A stretch of DNA of 64,000 bases from Caenorhabditis remanei (GCF_010183535.1 NC_071329.1:9672001-9736000), one strand, 5' to 3'; shown: positions 22,263-37,000, counted from the stretch's first letter. Numbers and translations: made by a program. The notes: generated by a model not told the origin, from the sequence alone.

Positions 22263-25200
22263 CTAGCGACGAGAAATGTAGAGTGGCATATCATGAGACA
22301 AGTCAATATTGAAATGGAGATGGTCGCGCATTTGTGATGGATGAGGTACCGTGTATTCGTCGAACGAGATCTGGAAATTGAAACTATAAGAAGAAATATT
22401 AGATTTAGTTATAAAGTCTGGAAATGATCAATGATAAGTTCATGGAGATTGTCTTACTCGAAAATGATACTCTTAATGGAACGAATAATACAGAAGATGT
22501 TCTAGATTCCAAGAATAACTTTCTCCATGGCTTTTTTGATGATTTCCAAACTCTTTACATTCCACTCTCAAGCTTTTAATAAATCAATCTCAAGTTATCA
22601 TTCAAAGTAAACCGTAAAACATTCGCATGCCAACAGTTTCCAACTGTCAACGTTCGTACCGACAAAAGGATTTTGTTTTGATAGAAAGAAAAAGAGAGAC
22701 AAATAAAACGATACCCGATACGAGTTGGGAGAATATTTGGACGTATTCGATAGACGGGGTACGGAGGTTTGAATGGACGGCGGCTCGGAGTTGACAATCG
22801 GATCACGTGAATACCATGGTGCACTGATCGGAACATTTATCACATGTTGACTGGGATGACGTGAAGAAGAAGCGGAGAAAAGTTGCTCTCGAGCGGAGAG
22901 TGAAGAAGTCGGTGGAGATGAAGAGGACATGAAGGGATGCTGAATACGTACGTTAGGAAAAAAGGAACACTCGGGACATAGGGTTTCTGAAATGTTGTCT
23001 CTTGTCTTATTTAGTTTCATTCTTTCTCCAAAGCGTTCCATTTCATACGGAACACAAATCCTGCATATTAGACACTGACACCCAGTAAATAATAAGCACA
23101 CACGCACACATAAGGACGTTGAACAGGTGCATTTAATGTTAGGACACGAAGGAAAATTATGGTAGAAAGAGGAAGAATGAGAACAGTAGCCACCCGCATT
23201 CTAGGTACCTTTATCCCGGGGATGATGCGACGGTTGGTACGTGGATCAGTAGTTCTTAGTATCTCCCTTCTAAATGAACATAAAGTGTTTTGAGTGGTGG
23301 TGAAGGATGATAAAGCATGTTCTACAAAGGTGGATGGACATTTCTTTCTCGTTTGTTCTATACGCCAACCCAACAATTGTATACATCTGTCCATCAACCT
23401 TTGAGTGGGTTTTCTGGGTGAAGAGGTAAGGAAAGAAGGTTTAGATGACGTGGTAATGGTCTACTGGTCATTTTTACTGAAATGACGTCATATGGTGCTA
23501 TGACTCCTTGAAATACCTACCAACTGAGATATAAGGACATCTGAACCTTCTGGCCTTCCCCACAATAGATATTTACCTGCCACGGTTTCTTTCCTTTATC
23601 TTCATCGGCTTGTAATTGTTGTTTGAATCGACTGGCACGATCAGCAACTGTTCCCGTTGTTGGCTGTCCATATGGCGTTTTCTTCTTAACATCAGTAGTA
23701 CCGATACTATCTCTTTTTTGAGATGGCGTTGCATTCGGGGATGGGGAGTGCTCAGTGGATGAGGAATTTGGTTTGGTAGAGGAAGTGCTAGTAGGTTTGT
23801 TAGTTGCTGTGGTTGTGGAAGTAGTGATGGGTGTGGGAACAGAAGGGGTTGTTGTCGTTGTCTTCAGTGACTTCTTTCGACCCTTTTCTTTCGCAACCGC
23901 CGCCGCGCCCTTTGCTTCGGCAGCGGTCACCGCGAAGCACGGTGGGCTCTTCTCTTTTTCCTTTGTTTTGTTCAATGCAGAAGATGTTGAAGTCACCTTT
24001 TTGCTCTTCGGTTCCTCTGTCTTCACTGGAGTCTTTTCTCGAACGGGAGTCGTTTCTTCGCGTGTCGGTGTTTTACTCTCACGCATCAAATATCCACGAG
24101 ATAGAGGTGGTGAGTCGTCCGCTTTTGGAACGGCACCCCATTTCTCCTTTGCCTGAAAACAGAGGATGTTGAAAACTGGCTAGTCAACTAATTTTGTAAG
24201 CGTAGAGGAGTCGGTAGTGATCATGAAACGTATTTCAGAAGTTAGCTGGACATTAGAGTCACATCAAAGCTATGAGGTTGTCATGAAATTGTTACCAAAA
24301 AAACACTTACCTTCTCGAAATTTGGATTCGCTCCGATTCTCTTCTTTGGCGTTGAATCTGGGGAAACAGAGCCAGCTGAGAGGGATGATGGAGACGGAGC
24401 TGAGGCTGAAGACATGGATGAAATTGGAGACATTCCTCCAGATTGTTCCACAGCTGATGGACTTGTAGATCTGGAAAATGGAAATGTGAATGAAAATAGA
24501 CCAGCCATGAAGAGATTGAAATCACAAAAATGAAAGAAAACTAGGTCGATTCGGGACGTTTTTTTAAGTGTTTTGTTCTCGAAATTTTCGAAAAACAGGA
24601 TGGCTTAACAATTTTCCGACAATCTTCGAAATTCGAGAATGTTTCAGTCAAAGAGAAAAATCAAGTCAAAGAGAAAAATCAAAACAAATTAAAATCTTAC
24701 CTCCAAGTATTAGTTCCTTTTGAATTATTAGTTGGTACTGTAGTTGTTGATGCATATCCATATGTTTTCTTTTGTGCAGGTGTTGGTGGTGTCTCTTGAA
24801 TTTGTGGAGTTGTTGATGGTCTTCTGGCTCCCGTTGTACAGAAATCAGTCGTCACACTAATTGGTTCCGGTAGTTGTTTTGATTTCTTTTTCGCCGTTGT
24901 TGTTGTTTTTTTCTTTTCAAGAGATGGCGGCTTCTCAGTAGCCATACCACGAGCTGCTTTCGCTGCTTCTTGAGCTACCACTTCATCAACGAGCTAATAT
25001 AATCATTATTTGGAAACGGAAAACAAAGAAACATCTGAATACCTGGTCAAAGTCCATATCATCTAATTCTAATCGTTCACACAATGGAATTGGCGATTGA
25101 GTTCTCGCCCTTTCCACTGTCGCTGGCCTCGTTAAATCCAACCAAGAGGAGCTTCGATCTCTCATTACAGATGATGCACGTTCTTCTTTTTCAATTGGTA

Positions 25201-28055
25201 CATTTGCTGAAAAATCTAAATAACATCTGAAACAATAATATCAAAATCTTACATCTCGACGCAGACTTTAATCCATAATTGGTGTCAACGTGCCACTTTG
25301 ATACAGGTTTTGGTTTTGGAGTATCGTTGTCATGATTGTTATTTACTTCTGAAGATGATGACATCATTGAACTTCTCAACGGACTTCTTCTGAATGCTGC
25401 TCGTGGCAGAGTTCCAGTTCCAATCTGTTCGCATTTCTCTGAAACAAGACCATAAAAATTCAGATGTTATTAAAGCCGGGATAGTTTTAAAAACTGAATG
25501 CTCACCAGCTGAATATCCCATATTTCCCATCAACGCAGCCATTTTCGATGCCACCGATCCTTTTTTGATTTCTTTTTCGATGTCTTCGGAGGTTACTTTC
25601 TGCTTTTCCGAATCGAAACCAAACTCAGGTGGTGGTGGGGGCGGAGCTCCTTTCTGTCTCATTACAATCGGCCGTCTTTGTCCAAGACGCTGTTCAGGTG
25701 AATCGTCTCGTGGTTCGGGAGTCCTAAATCGATTATCTTCTGAACCAAAACCGAGAGATGAATGCGGGCGTGCGGGGCTTCGTTCCGGTGCTATATATCT
25801 GCAAAGGAATTCAATAAATATTAGGTTGTCCCAAAAGTTTTCGAACATTGTTTTGTTATTTTGCTATAAGACAGAGAGCAAGAATTAAACCAAATAGTGC
25901 ATGTTTTCCATTATATAAGACGTCGGGTGTATTGACAGTAACATTCATTTCTTCTGGCTGCCTCCTCTCAATGAACGCGGCACCAATCTTTGTCCCCGAC
26001 CGACTTCAAATTCGTCATGTCATTTTATTTTTGTTTCTATCTAACTCCAAAATCACTGAGATTGAAGAACGTATGGTTGAAGTTTAAAATGATAATACCC
26101 CTCAACGGCAGACAATTAGCCGTTGGGTCCATCGTTTCAAAAATAATGATTTTTCTTTGGGCGAAGAAGCACGTTCTGGAAGACCAGTGGAGTTCGACAT
26201 TGACAAGTTACGGGTGGTAGTGGAAAGTGACCCATTTCAATCCATTCGTGAACTGGGAACAGTAATGGGCTCTACTCACTCTGCGGTAGAAAGAGGACTG
26301 GGAGCTCTTGTCAAGTTAAAAAAATGGGAAGATGGATACCACACAAATTGTCTTACTTTGACCTTGAGAGCCAAGTGGACATGTCACTGCAACTTCTAAC
26401 CCTCCATCTTAATTTCAACTGACTGAATCATTTGGTTACGTCGGACGAGAAACGGGTCTTATACGAAAACCACCACAGGAGAGCCCAGTGGGTTGATGCT
26501 GATAAACAGCCAGAGGATGTCGTCAAACAGGAGTTACACCCTAAGAAAATAGTGCTCTTCGTTTGGTGATCTGTTCATGGAGTGCTTTATTGGGAACTGC
26601 TTCCGGAGGGAAAAACTATCACCGCCGACTACTATTCTTCTCAATTACAAAAGGTGAAGTCCAAACTGAAAACCTCCCTTCTACACGGTCACAGAGTCCA
26701 CTACCTCCGGGACAACGCAAGATCACACACCACAAAGACGATCAAGTCTCTCCTGGCTACATTCCACTAGACAGTCCTTGCTCACCCTCCGTACAGCCCA
26801 GACCTCGCTCCTTCGGATTACCATCTGTTCAGCGACATGCATCGATCCCTTGAAGGCCAGGACTTCAAAACAAAGTCAGAGGTCAAGAAATGGTTGAAGA
26901 AGTATTTTGACTCGAAGCAGCCCGAGTTTTGGCGGAAAGGTATTGAATCTCTACCTAGTAAATGGCAAACAGTCGTGGATAAAGGTGGTCACTATGTTTG
27001 ATTTTTGTAATATACTGGCTTTGAATAAATTTGATTTCAATAATGTTCGAAAACTTATGGGACAACCTAATAGAAGATCAGGAAGACTGATCTGATTCTT
27101 TTTTCTTCAAATATTGTTATCTCCTACAATAACCATTTCATTCCACGGAAATTCGTGTGCATTTTCAAAAGAAAAAAACTTACGAAGAAGGCGCAGCCTC
27201 AACAATAGTCACACTCTTTTCTCTCATTTCTTCATCAACAATCAGTCCCGATTTATCATTTGTAACAGCTTTCTTCAATTTGAATCCTCCTTGAATTCCT
27301 TTTAAAAACTCTCCTCGATCCACAGTTCCTGGCGTTTTTCCTCCCAATTTAGATAATGCTGGGTTGACAGGAGTCTTTGGTCTTGGTGGTTGTGGAGCAA
27401 CACCTAATCCAGATGGTGGTGGAGGTGGTGGAGGAGCTCCAAACATCGGAGGAGGTGGTGGAATTCCGCCCATCATAGGTGGTGGCGGGGGGATTCCTCC
27501 AGAAAACATTGGAGGTGGGGGTGGAATTCCACCTTCAAATGATGGAGGGATGAAACCATTTGGAATCGGAGGAGGGATGAAAGATGGTTTTGGAATCGCT
27601 TGTCCTGGTGGAAGAATCCCGGATGCAGGTGCCCTTTTCGTGACAGCAACCTCATTTTCATCCTCTCCTTCCGCATAAATAATCGGTTTTGATTTGTCGA
27701 CTGTTTTGGTTGGCCGAAGTTTGAACCCCTTCTTGATTTCCTGAAAAATTATAATCATTGGCTATAAATCATGAAGAAGTATTGAAATTCGGGACACAGA
27801 TGATCTATATTCTGTATAATCATAGGCAATTTTACTACTAAGCAATTTTTCATCCAGTAGAATTAACCAAAAAATTCAGAAATCAAGATAAAACTTCACC
27901 AGGAAACTTTTTTTCATCTTTCGTTTTTTTTAAAGGTTTATGAACTGTAGAATCTCTTATTACTGAATTCTTCATTAAAGGGCATCGTTTCTTTTCGAAC
28001 TTTATTTCAAAACTTCCAAACAACTTACATCAAGAATGGGGTGTCCTGAAAACAT
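22263..28055 (-). CDS. WH2-domain, proline-rich actin-regulator-like protein
   Basis: Ten exons (28029-28055, 27184-27740, 25506-25798, 25253-25438, 25043-25206, 24701-24993, 24311-24470, 23577-24152, 22715-22939, 22263-22370) join in frame to about 862 residues. Residues 1-30 form a WH2-like actin-binding motif ([16 protein letters not shown]) split by intron 1. A poly-proline tract follows (repeated GGIPPPPPM, then [10 protein letters not shown]), then a second WH2 motif ([20 protein letters not shown]). The rest is Ser/Thr/Lys/Pro-rich and probably disordered. Paired WH2 motifs and polyproline suggest monomeric-actin and profilin/SH3 binding, as in verprolin/WIP proteins. That is inference from motifs; it is not clearly the WIP orthologue. 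An in-frame TAG nine bases upstream of the ATG supports this start. A mariner relic lies in the intron 25799-27183. The position matches C. elegans T24B8.4. Small 3' exons could be missed. Confidence 0.85.
25821..27070 (+). mobile_element. Degenerate mariner transposon in an intron
   Basis: A 1,250-bp element with 29-bp terminal inverted repeats (outer end TTAGGTTGTCCCA, inner end AAGTTTTCGAACATT) that differ at one position, flanked by TA duplications at 25819-25820 and 27071-27072. It is oriented opposite to the host WH2 gene and contains a broken transposase. Confidence 0.95.
25971..27001 (+). pseudogene. Mariner transposase, inactivated
   Basis: Recognisable mariner-family transposase fragments. 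The N-terminal region begins [16 protein letters not shown], followed by a helix-turn-helix stretch containing [12 protein letters not shown]. Catalytic D motifs are [28 protein letters not shown] and [14 protein letters not shown]; the last two aspartates keep the D34D spacing characteristic of mariner. Breaks are an in-frame TAA at 26085-26087, a frame change between about 26397 and 26430, a TGA near 26568 and a TAG near 26768. No active enzyme is possible from this copy, but the well preserved TIRs could still be mobilised by a relative. Confidence 0.93.
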
Positions 28056-31000
28056 GATTCTCTAATCGATTTCTTGGCTCGTCGGCTCCCGGCCAATCGA
28101 TCGAAGCTCCTGGAAAAAGAGAAAAAATTATGATGGATCATGAAAGCAAAACAGAATTGATTTTCATTTTGAAACGAGAAAATATCGAGAGGAAAGTGGA
28201 GACCCAGATATTTCGAATATTACAACGTGAAGCTTCAAGAGAAAAACACATATCATGCTCAGCTAATTGGATAACCAGATTTCAGAAAATCGAGGGAAAA
28301 CAGACAACTTATTTGGATGAATTACCACCCAATAAACCTGTTCATTTATGTCTTAACCTCATGTTTCCCTCTTCAATCGGGAGGTTGATAAGACCTTCGT
28401 TCGCTGATAATGAATCAAAGTTGATGGTGTAACATACATAGAAAAGCTTGCGTACACTTTGACTATCATATCATGATCAACGAAAAAAACTACTAGATGA
28501 AGCAAAAAGAAATGAAACAAACGAGTTGCGCAATGAAGGAATTTCTGTGATGCGAAGGAGGGGAGGAATGGAAGTTGATTGTGTCTGTTGTCACTGCTGG
28601 AATACAGAAGCATTCCACAATTGTTGATATCGAATCAGATAGTTTTCTAGGTCAGTTTGATTGAAACAAGATACCAGATAAAGATCTGACAAGAAGTGTT
28701 TGGAAAAAAACGTGTGGATGATATCGGAACGAAGACACAATAGGGGAGGGATGGACCGTTTAATCACTGGTCGGGGGTGTTTATTTCAGATTGATTGAGA
28801 TTGATAATGTTTTCAAAATTATAAAAATTCGGGAATAGGAACATTCTGTTTGTCCGAGTTAAGCACAAATATCCAGATATGTTCCATCAGGAGTACTGTA
28901 GTAGGTTTTATATTGAAAAAGTAAATTGATAGCATATAACTAGGTTAAAAGATAATTTGTTATTTTGTTATTCGAATTTTTCAGATTCATGTGTCGTTAT
29001 ATTTATAAGTTTCAAAAAAACTAGTTTAGGAGATACATGACTGGCATCAGAAAACGTAAAGTGTCTGTGAAATATATCAACCTGAAGAAGTTTCAGGAAA
29101 GGTTAAATTCTGAAATGTTTAACTAAAGAACATGAAGCTTCATTCTTGTAACAGAAGTCTCTTTGTCTCCTTCCGTTTTGAGTGACTCAATTTGAGTGGG
29201 GCGGCCTTTTCATAAACGTTGCGAATGGTATTTATTCGTAAAAGGGCGAGAAAGAAAACGAAGTTTCTTGTAGCAAAAAGGTGTTGTATTCATATTATTA
29301 TGTGTTTGCTTTAGTTCCTTCGGGAGGTTGAAATTAGGAATAAAATGTACACAATGTGTGAATGGAATTAGATCAAAAATGGAGTGTAGTTTAATAAAAG
29401 AATGGATATAATATCAAAAGTGATGAGCCTTTTCTTTCCCTCCTCAATTCGATAGATTTACTCACGGGAGCTGATCTTTTTCTTTTTCATCTTGTTGCTC
29501 TTCTTCTCTCTTCTTGAGCACTCATAGACACTCGTGGCGCCGAGTGAAAAGAGAAAAGAGAGTCAACGAATCAGAAAGAAGACGAGAACAGTGTAAAGTG
29601 AAAAATTGAAGAAACAGAAGAGAAAATCCAGAGAGGACCCCGGAAAGTTGTGACCGGAAAGGCAGGTCACAAAGAAGAAGAAATAACTATGATCGATCTG
29701 GTCATAAACGTTTCCCATTTCGGAGAAAAAGGGAATAGGAGGTGTCTAATGAAAAAAAGGACGGTGGAAAAGGGGAGTGCTTTGATAATTGGTATAGGCA
29801 ACGGTCGGCTGGCAGTGGAGTGAAAGTGATATACCGCTGATTTATAGATTGGCTTTTGCCTCCTTTTCACAACTTCTACTTCTTCGACACATGTTTTTTG
29901 GAGAGAGAAATGTGAGAAAAAGAAAAAAAGAAGACCTAGATAGATTTAGATAGGATTCAATCAATTCTCGGCTACTCCGAAGAATTCGATGATTCCGGAT
30001 GAATTAGATGAAATAAAAGTAATAAAGGTTATGAAGAAATCTCTACGAACTGTTCAGTTGTGATAAGTTTTCTCTTGTTTACGGAGTGACTATCGACTGT
30101 GTTCGTTGTATGTTTGTACCGCCCGTCAACTGGTAGATCCATGAGTTGAACCTAACCACACACAAATGATAGAGAGTGGAAAATCTAGATTTTGCATGAC
30201 TGGAGCACCGATTTAGATACAAAAGAAAATAGTGGGTCAGAGTAAATATGAGTTTGATTGAAGACGAAAAAGTCGCATGTGTCTTTTAAGAATATAGATT
30301 TAGGAGTGAAGGTGGTCTGGGAGTTTAACTTATTTTGCACAATAGTTCGAAATGAACAATGATAGTATTATAGTGGTAAAATATGTTCTTAAAAGTGTTA
30401 CATTTACAAATCGGTGATTTTTGATCAACCGGCTCTTTCTAGAAATAAAAACGAGTGTTTTTTCTCAAAGCAATTCCATTCTTCTATTTATTAAAACTTT
30501 CTGAAAACTTGCCACAAAAAGCAATCCAATAAAAATGATTATATCAGAACAGTTAACAAAAGGTTTTTCAGGAATTGAATGAAACAAAAAGAATTCCAAA
30601 AGAAGGTGTCAAACACTGTATTCTTTCCTTCCTTATTCTCCTTTTCTGACGTGAGAAAAGAGGAAAAGAAGAACAAAGTAATTTAAATGAAGTGTCTCCC
30701 GGAAGGAATCTATCCAAGTGGCACGACCCTTTTTCTCTCTTTCAGAGGCGGTGTTCGGAGAACAAACATGTACTCCTGTACGGGTGGTTGGGGTGGGTGA
30801 GTATACTGTTTGCCAGCTGAATTGAGACTCTCCACCCCATTTTCTCCAACAAAAACTAGACAAGTCAGTCATCAAATCGCTTCCTTTTTTTTCGTTGTTG
30901 CAGTTCGTTTCGGTAAATGATTTGTTTGAAATGTTTCTACTTGTTGCACCATCTGGCCGCATTACGAACAGCTTATGAAGAAAAATGTCAGGTTGAGAAA

Positions 31001-34000
31001 AAGGAAAAAAAGAAAAAAGGAAAAAAGGAATAGGAATTTAGAAATTTTTTCTACTACTTCGAATAACGATTATTCAGAAAAGTGCAGTGAATTTTCTCCT
31101 GGAATTTCTAATTTCCTACGAACCTAGAATGCTCGAATAGCTCAAAAACTGGTTGAACATGTACTACTGAATCCAATGAATTCACAAAGAAAGATTTAGA
31201 AATCATATGAATTTTGAATGCGTTCATTGTAGAAATGGCTTCACCAACAAAAGCTTTTCTGAATCCAAGTCTTTTAGTGTCGTAATTTGTATTTAAAATC
31301 GTAAATTTCCCGTTCCCAGTATACAACAGGTGGTGTTTGTCGCCCCGAAAAAGTCTATAATTTCTACTGTCCAGTCCTCCGGAAAAGTACAGAATGGGCA
31401 GTCTGTGTCTTCAGCTTCTTCCTTATTTCGACGTCTCCATTTGAATGGCAAATGAGAAAAAGGGAAGAGAATACAGTGCCTTTCCGAAGACACCACTCGA
31501 CTGTATATGCGCGTTTGCATACATTGGGCGCTCACTCATTTCCTTCATTTCCTCACTAAATCTCTCTTATTATTAAAGAACATTGCGAAATTGGCTTCGC
31601 AGTCCTCCTCCTCCTTGCCTATGGTGTCCTTGTGGAGAGATGAAAAGCAGGTTGGAGGAATAGAAGTATGAAGAGGTACAGGAAGAAGAGGCAATAATTC
31701 CGAAGAAAGAAGAAGAAGGAAGAGTAATTACGGAATTCCGACGAGGTCGCCGACCTATGAATCCACCTGGCACGTGTCAAAGTTAGGTAATTGAGGAGGT
31801 AGATATGGCAATTAGAATGAAATCCAGGAGAAACATTTTAACAGAGCGGGAAAACAGTGTCAACAGTTTACCAAGTAAGGTACAGTAGGAAATGAGTTTC
31901 TATTTTTCAACGAACTTGTCAGAAGTGTGAGACAATGATTGGAGAAGAGACACAGATTCAAATTATTCAGGATTACATCGAGAAGAGCAAACAACTAGAA
32001 TTGAGAGTGAGAAAGAGAACTAGAATACCAGAGGAGGCATTTTCAGAAACTGTATATCGAAATAGTTTCGAAAAAATCATGAATTGAAAAGAAAACAATG
32101 ACCGCATCAGAAATAAACGGAAGACGCTTTTTGTTATCAGAATGGAAATTGACTCATTGAAATGTGGGCGGAGTTATTGTTATGTCATATTGAAAAGAAA
32201 CAAAGAAATCAACGAAAAATGATGATGTAATGAATTGCTAAGAGAAAAGAGAGCTGGAGTATTTTCAGATAAAACTACAAGAGTTCGAAAAAACAGAAAT
32301 TCAAACCGCATTTCTAAATTTAAGAATAACGAAAATTGAGAACATTCAAGAACTATTTCCAGGTGCATCGTAAAGCTGATCCTCTCTTTTCATCTTATCT
32401 ACACCAGATGCTTTCATCTTTTCAATCGTATCCGAATGTCACATTCTTTTGATTCCACAATGTTTTTTCGTGTCTTTCTCACAGCTGTTTGATGGTTTAA
32501 AAGTTATCAGAAAGAGAGGAAAAGAATGGAAAAAAAACAAATAAGAAGAGGGAAAACTGAGTTGCCATATCAGTTCGATGGTGAAATATTCTAACATTTC
32601 TTTTTGCGAAGAGTTTCTTTTTTTGTGCACAAGAAAAAAACTCACCGTTTCTTTTCTCGACGTCTTGAGCAAACAAAATGGATCAGTAATGTATGAAAGA
32701 GGAGATTCGTTCAAAAAACACGAAGAGGAACGATCTGAAATAAGAAGTTACGTAATAGGAACACATGAACATGGAAAAGAGATAAATACGGGATTGTACA
32801 AGAAACATGATAATGATAGAAAGTAGAGAGGGCCTCCTCTTTCGAAGAAGACACCAAGTCGCCCCGTTATCAGCAGGCGACCCGCCAGCCGCGCCGGCAA
32901 CATGTGTTCATGAAGGAGGGATCAAGAAGAAGGAGAGAAGAGGCACGGATTGAAAAGAAGAAAAAGAAAACAACATTATTAGATCATCACAATGAGTAGA
33001 CGATTTACTGGAAGATCCCTCTGTAACCAACTGGTTGTGCCAGAGAAGAAAGAGCATGAAAGGGCACTTGAGTTGAAGAGAAGAGAAAGGATCACATTAC
33101 TTCTCTTTACCGTAATCTTCTCTATTTCTCTTTTAAAGTGACCAGTCTCTGATTCAATGAAATGATCTATTTGGAAACAAAACCCTCAAAAAAGCGAACA
33201 GATTATCATAAATGTCGATGGGCGCCACCGACTCTTTTCGGAATTCGACCGGTTCCTCTGACTGCTTTCAATTGTTTTTACCGAAAATAGGGAACCAAAT
33301 GAAAATATATACAAAAAAGAGAAGAAATATTACATGATGATGCTGAGTGAAAAGGGGGCGAAAAAATGATGAATCAGTCAACAGGTATGTATGAATGACA
33401 CCTCGTCCTGGCCCGATATGTGTACGTATCAGGGTGAAAAAGAGTGTGGAAAAGGGGAGTGAAGTGACTCATTTTGACAGTATGTTGGGGGAATACCCAA
33501 GAAAAGATTAGGTCGCTATTTTCGAGAAATGAGAAAGTTTTAGAGCTTAAATAGGTTGGTCTTCTCGGGAGAAGGTGCAGTTGTGTTCCGTTTTTCAGTC
33601 GGTTCGCAAAACTGTTCATTTTCATCTCTTGGGCTGGAAACTGGGCAATTCATCTTGATTTCTCTGAACTACTCGGAAAATGCGAATTTTCTCAAATTTA
33701 TAAGATATCTTAGTTACCGAGGTTATATACTAAAGATTGTTTTAGGTTTACCCTTCAGTATTGCTCAACTTACGAGTTAGACTGATAAGAACGTAGAACA
33801 CAATTGTAACAACTGAGCCAAAAACGTTATACTTTATTTCGTATTTTCATTCCAGTTTTCCTAGAGGGAGTTCAAAACGAGCTGTGAAAAACTAGTCGTT
33901 TGAGATCTGCTCATTTTCGAAATAATAGTTTATGTTAATTCCAAACAGCCACAATACCAAGTTTTTGTAAACTTGTGTCTGATGACTTCAAGGGATTTTA

Positions 34001-37000
34001 AAACGAATTCCAGTAAATTCAATCAATTGAAATGCTAAAGTATCTGATTTCAACGTGATTTGACCTATTGTCAACATAGTGAAATGAACTAGAAATAGGA
34101 TCAACTCAAAATGAAAACAGATAAATAGATGCGTGAGCTTGTCACAAAACCTCTCTCTCCCTATCAGAGACAACAATATCTTCCTCCGTCATCGGACTTC
34201 TCTTCTGAAATCAAAAACCAAAACGCCTGACCTGAACAGGTGTTCTAGAGAAATTTCATTGAAGAAGAAGATCCTCCCACACCTTTTCCACTGCTCAGCA
34301 ATGATCACCACGCGTCTTTTTTCTTTTTCTTATCAAAAATGAAAGAAAAAAACAAAGGAAGAGATAGATAGTTGAAAAAATTTGAGGCAAAATGCAAAAA
34401 GTCATTTTTTCTGTTTCTCGAGGCGCAAATAACGCAACCGGTAATTGCGAAAAGGGGAGGGAGAAGAAAAAGAAGCATCTGAAGAAGCATATTTACATAT
34501 GTACGGGATGAGAGATTCACTCCTCCGCACTGTTTACACCGCACTTTTTTAAAGAAGACATATTAATGATCTGACTTGTCAGAGGTGGTCAGTTTCAGAC
34601 AAAATGATAAGCAACGCTTACTTCAATCTACAGAATATAATCAAGACTGGAAAGCATTCTTCTATAAAAAGCTCATCTCTGTTTCAGTGATCAGCCGAAA
34701 AAATAAATAATTTCTATTATATTTGAATAAATTCGTTGAAGATGATTAGATTGAATTCTCTTGATGGGTCAAAAGCAAACAAAAAAAATCTGAAATCGAT
34801 TCGATGTTTTAAAGTTTTGTTATAAGAAAAGACAATAGATGAAGCATCATTTTTTGTTCGTCATCAGAACATGGAGAGGACGGAAACAGAAACAATCCGG
34901 GAATCAGAAACAAAACATTTTCAGAAAAATGAGAAAAAAAAACATTGAAAAAAGGAGAAGAAGGGAACAACTACAGTGAGAAGAGAAAATAGAAGAAGAA
35001 TAAGAAAAAAAGAGCCGTGACCCAAATAGTTTTGCGGCCTTGCCTATTCTTCACCAGGAGGTATAATGTGAGGTTTCGAATTCAATTGAATATGAGGAAA
35101 GAAAAAAGATAAATGTGAGTTAAAAGGTAACTGTCGACGCGTCGTATGAACGAAAATTAGAGTGGAAAAAGAGAAATTAATCAAAATGGAAAGTAGAGTA
35201 GAGAAAGGTCAAAACCTGAAAAAAAGAAGAAGAATATGAAGATGAAGAAGCGGTTGCAAAAAGCTGTGAAGCTGGCGTACGTCGAATTCCGATGTGGACC
35301 GAGATAACCGGGCAGATGAATTTCGGAAGAGAGACATCACAATTCAGTTGTCGGAAATGAAAAAAGATGACTATCTGCACTTCAGGTATCATTGACAGGA
35401 AGGGAAACGTGTTGAAAAGCGACTAGACGTTTGTTTTTCTCAAACACTTTATCGCTTATTTTTTCGCATGATTTCTTACTAATAAGCGAATGAAATTTGA
35501 GGAAACAAATAGGAAATTAGAGAGGGGAATTTTAAGAAAGATTTTCTATTCGGTAGGCATTGGTATGTAGTAATCAAAAATAAGTTCAATCGAACAGATA
35601 TCCGAAAATCCAAATTTTACATTCCAAAGAAATCTTCCAAGTTAAAAATCCGACCTGTCATCATGGCTCCCACTGTTTCAAAATGATCTATCTCAATTGT
35701 TCGAAACCAGATTCGTGTTGCAAAATGCTCTTTCGAAAAACTATTTTATTGTATCCTTTCTTCATAGTTTTTTCTGTGAATTCTGTGAACACGTATTGTG
35801 ATCGAAACACATTTTATCCATCACAGAGACGTTTATTTTTAGAAATTTCTATTTGGAAGCATTTCAGATTGTTCAGTCTCAGTAACTACAATTTCTGCAT
35901 CTACGTATCATGTCATCAACCGGAAACAAGAGAAATCAGCTGTTCTTCTGAAGATTTTCATAAAAACACGATGGAACCAGCCGAATGATCAATTCCTGCT
36001 CTTCCCTATCTTTTTTCTTTTTCTCTCCTCATTCTTTCCACACAACTCATCAAATAGTTCAGTTAATTCATCAAAAATAATCGGGAACGCAAACACAGAA
36101 CACGGGGCGAAAAGAGGTCGAAGAGCAAGAAAAATGTACAACGAAACGGAAGAAAAATCGGAGGGAATGAATCTGAAAAATATGAAGAAGAAGAAGAGAA
36201 AAAAGGTGTTCCCTCTAAATGAGAACGTCCAATTAAGTGAAAACTATTGGCCAAATCTTCACTTTCATTCTGCCATACAGTTGACTTATTCTCAAGTTTT
36301 GAACAAGTGCATGACGACGGATTAGACGCAGTTTGGAATGACATGAGAAGAGCGGAAAAGGACGGCGACAAGTGTTCTTGTCGACTAGATTTACCCTTGA
36401 TTTTTTTTCCATTTCATCACTGAAGACTACAACATTTTAATAACCGCGTCTCCTCCTGACGGTGCAAATATGTGGTCGTTTGAGTATGTCTGTTTGCTTG
36501 TTATTATTGAAGAATGAGGTGGCTCCTGGAGCATTTCTTTTGTAAATGCTCGCATGAGCACAGTTTATGGACGGTGGGAAAGCCGCAACCTCTGGATGAG
36601 AGTGAGGTACTTGACGAGACGGAGGGGCTTCCGCGTCGCTTGATTCAAGAAATTTCGAAAGGCAGATTTGCCGTGTTGAGAGGAGAAAAGTTTGATGAGA
36701 GGGAATAGGATGATTGAAGTGATAGGTAAAACAGAAAAGTAGACTGACCGATTGAAAGAAAAAGGGACTGAGGGTGATGAGGAGAGCGAAATATCCGGTT
36801 AGGAATAAGCAAAACTCAAGAAAATGTTAGATTTGGAAACATCGGTAACTGAGGAAACTTCAAGGTAATATGACAAAAAGAAACACGGTTTCTTGCGTCC
36901 GTAGCTATCACATCTCCAGAATCATTTTACGGTTTCAGAACTATTTTTCAAAAAAAGAAACACTCGATTTGTATTCGAAGTGCAGAACAGTTCTGAGAAC

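Noticed and set aside
23755..24156. 133-codon Val-rich plus-strand ORF
   Set aside because: Antisense shadow of the Thr/Ser/Pro-rich exon 23577-24152 of the WH2 gene.
24646..24681. Two-copy tandem of AGTCAAAGAGAAAAATCA
   Set aside because: Short intronic duplication with no evidence of wider significance.
28130..28432. 100-codon plus-strand ORF upstream of the WH2 gene
   Set aside because: Overlaps the 5' flank of the WH2 gene, has no splice signals or domain, and its composition is ordinary for AT-rich non-coding DNA.
30633..30962. 109-codon minus-strand ORF in the 10-kb interval
   Set aside because: No signal peptide, domain, plausible splice partners or coding bias.
34486..34512. Antisense CCCGTACATATG resembling a mir-51/52 family core
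   Set aside because: The seed position is not ACCCGUA and I could not form a convincing hairpin arm nearby; likely coincidence.
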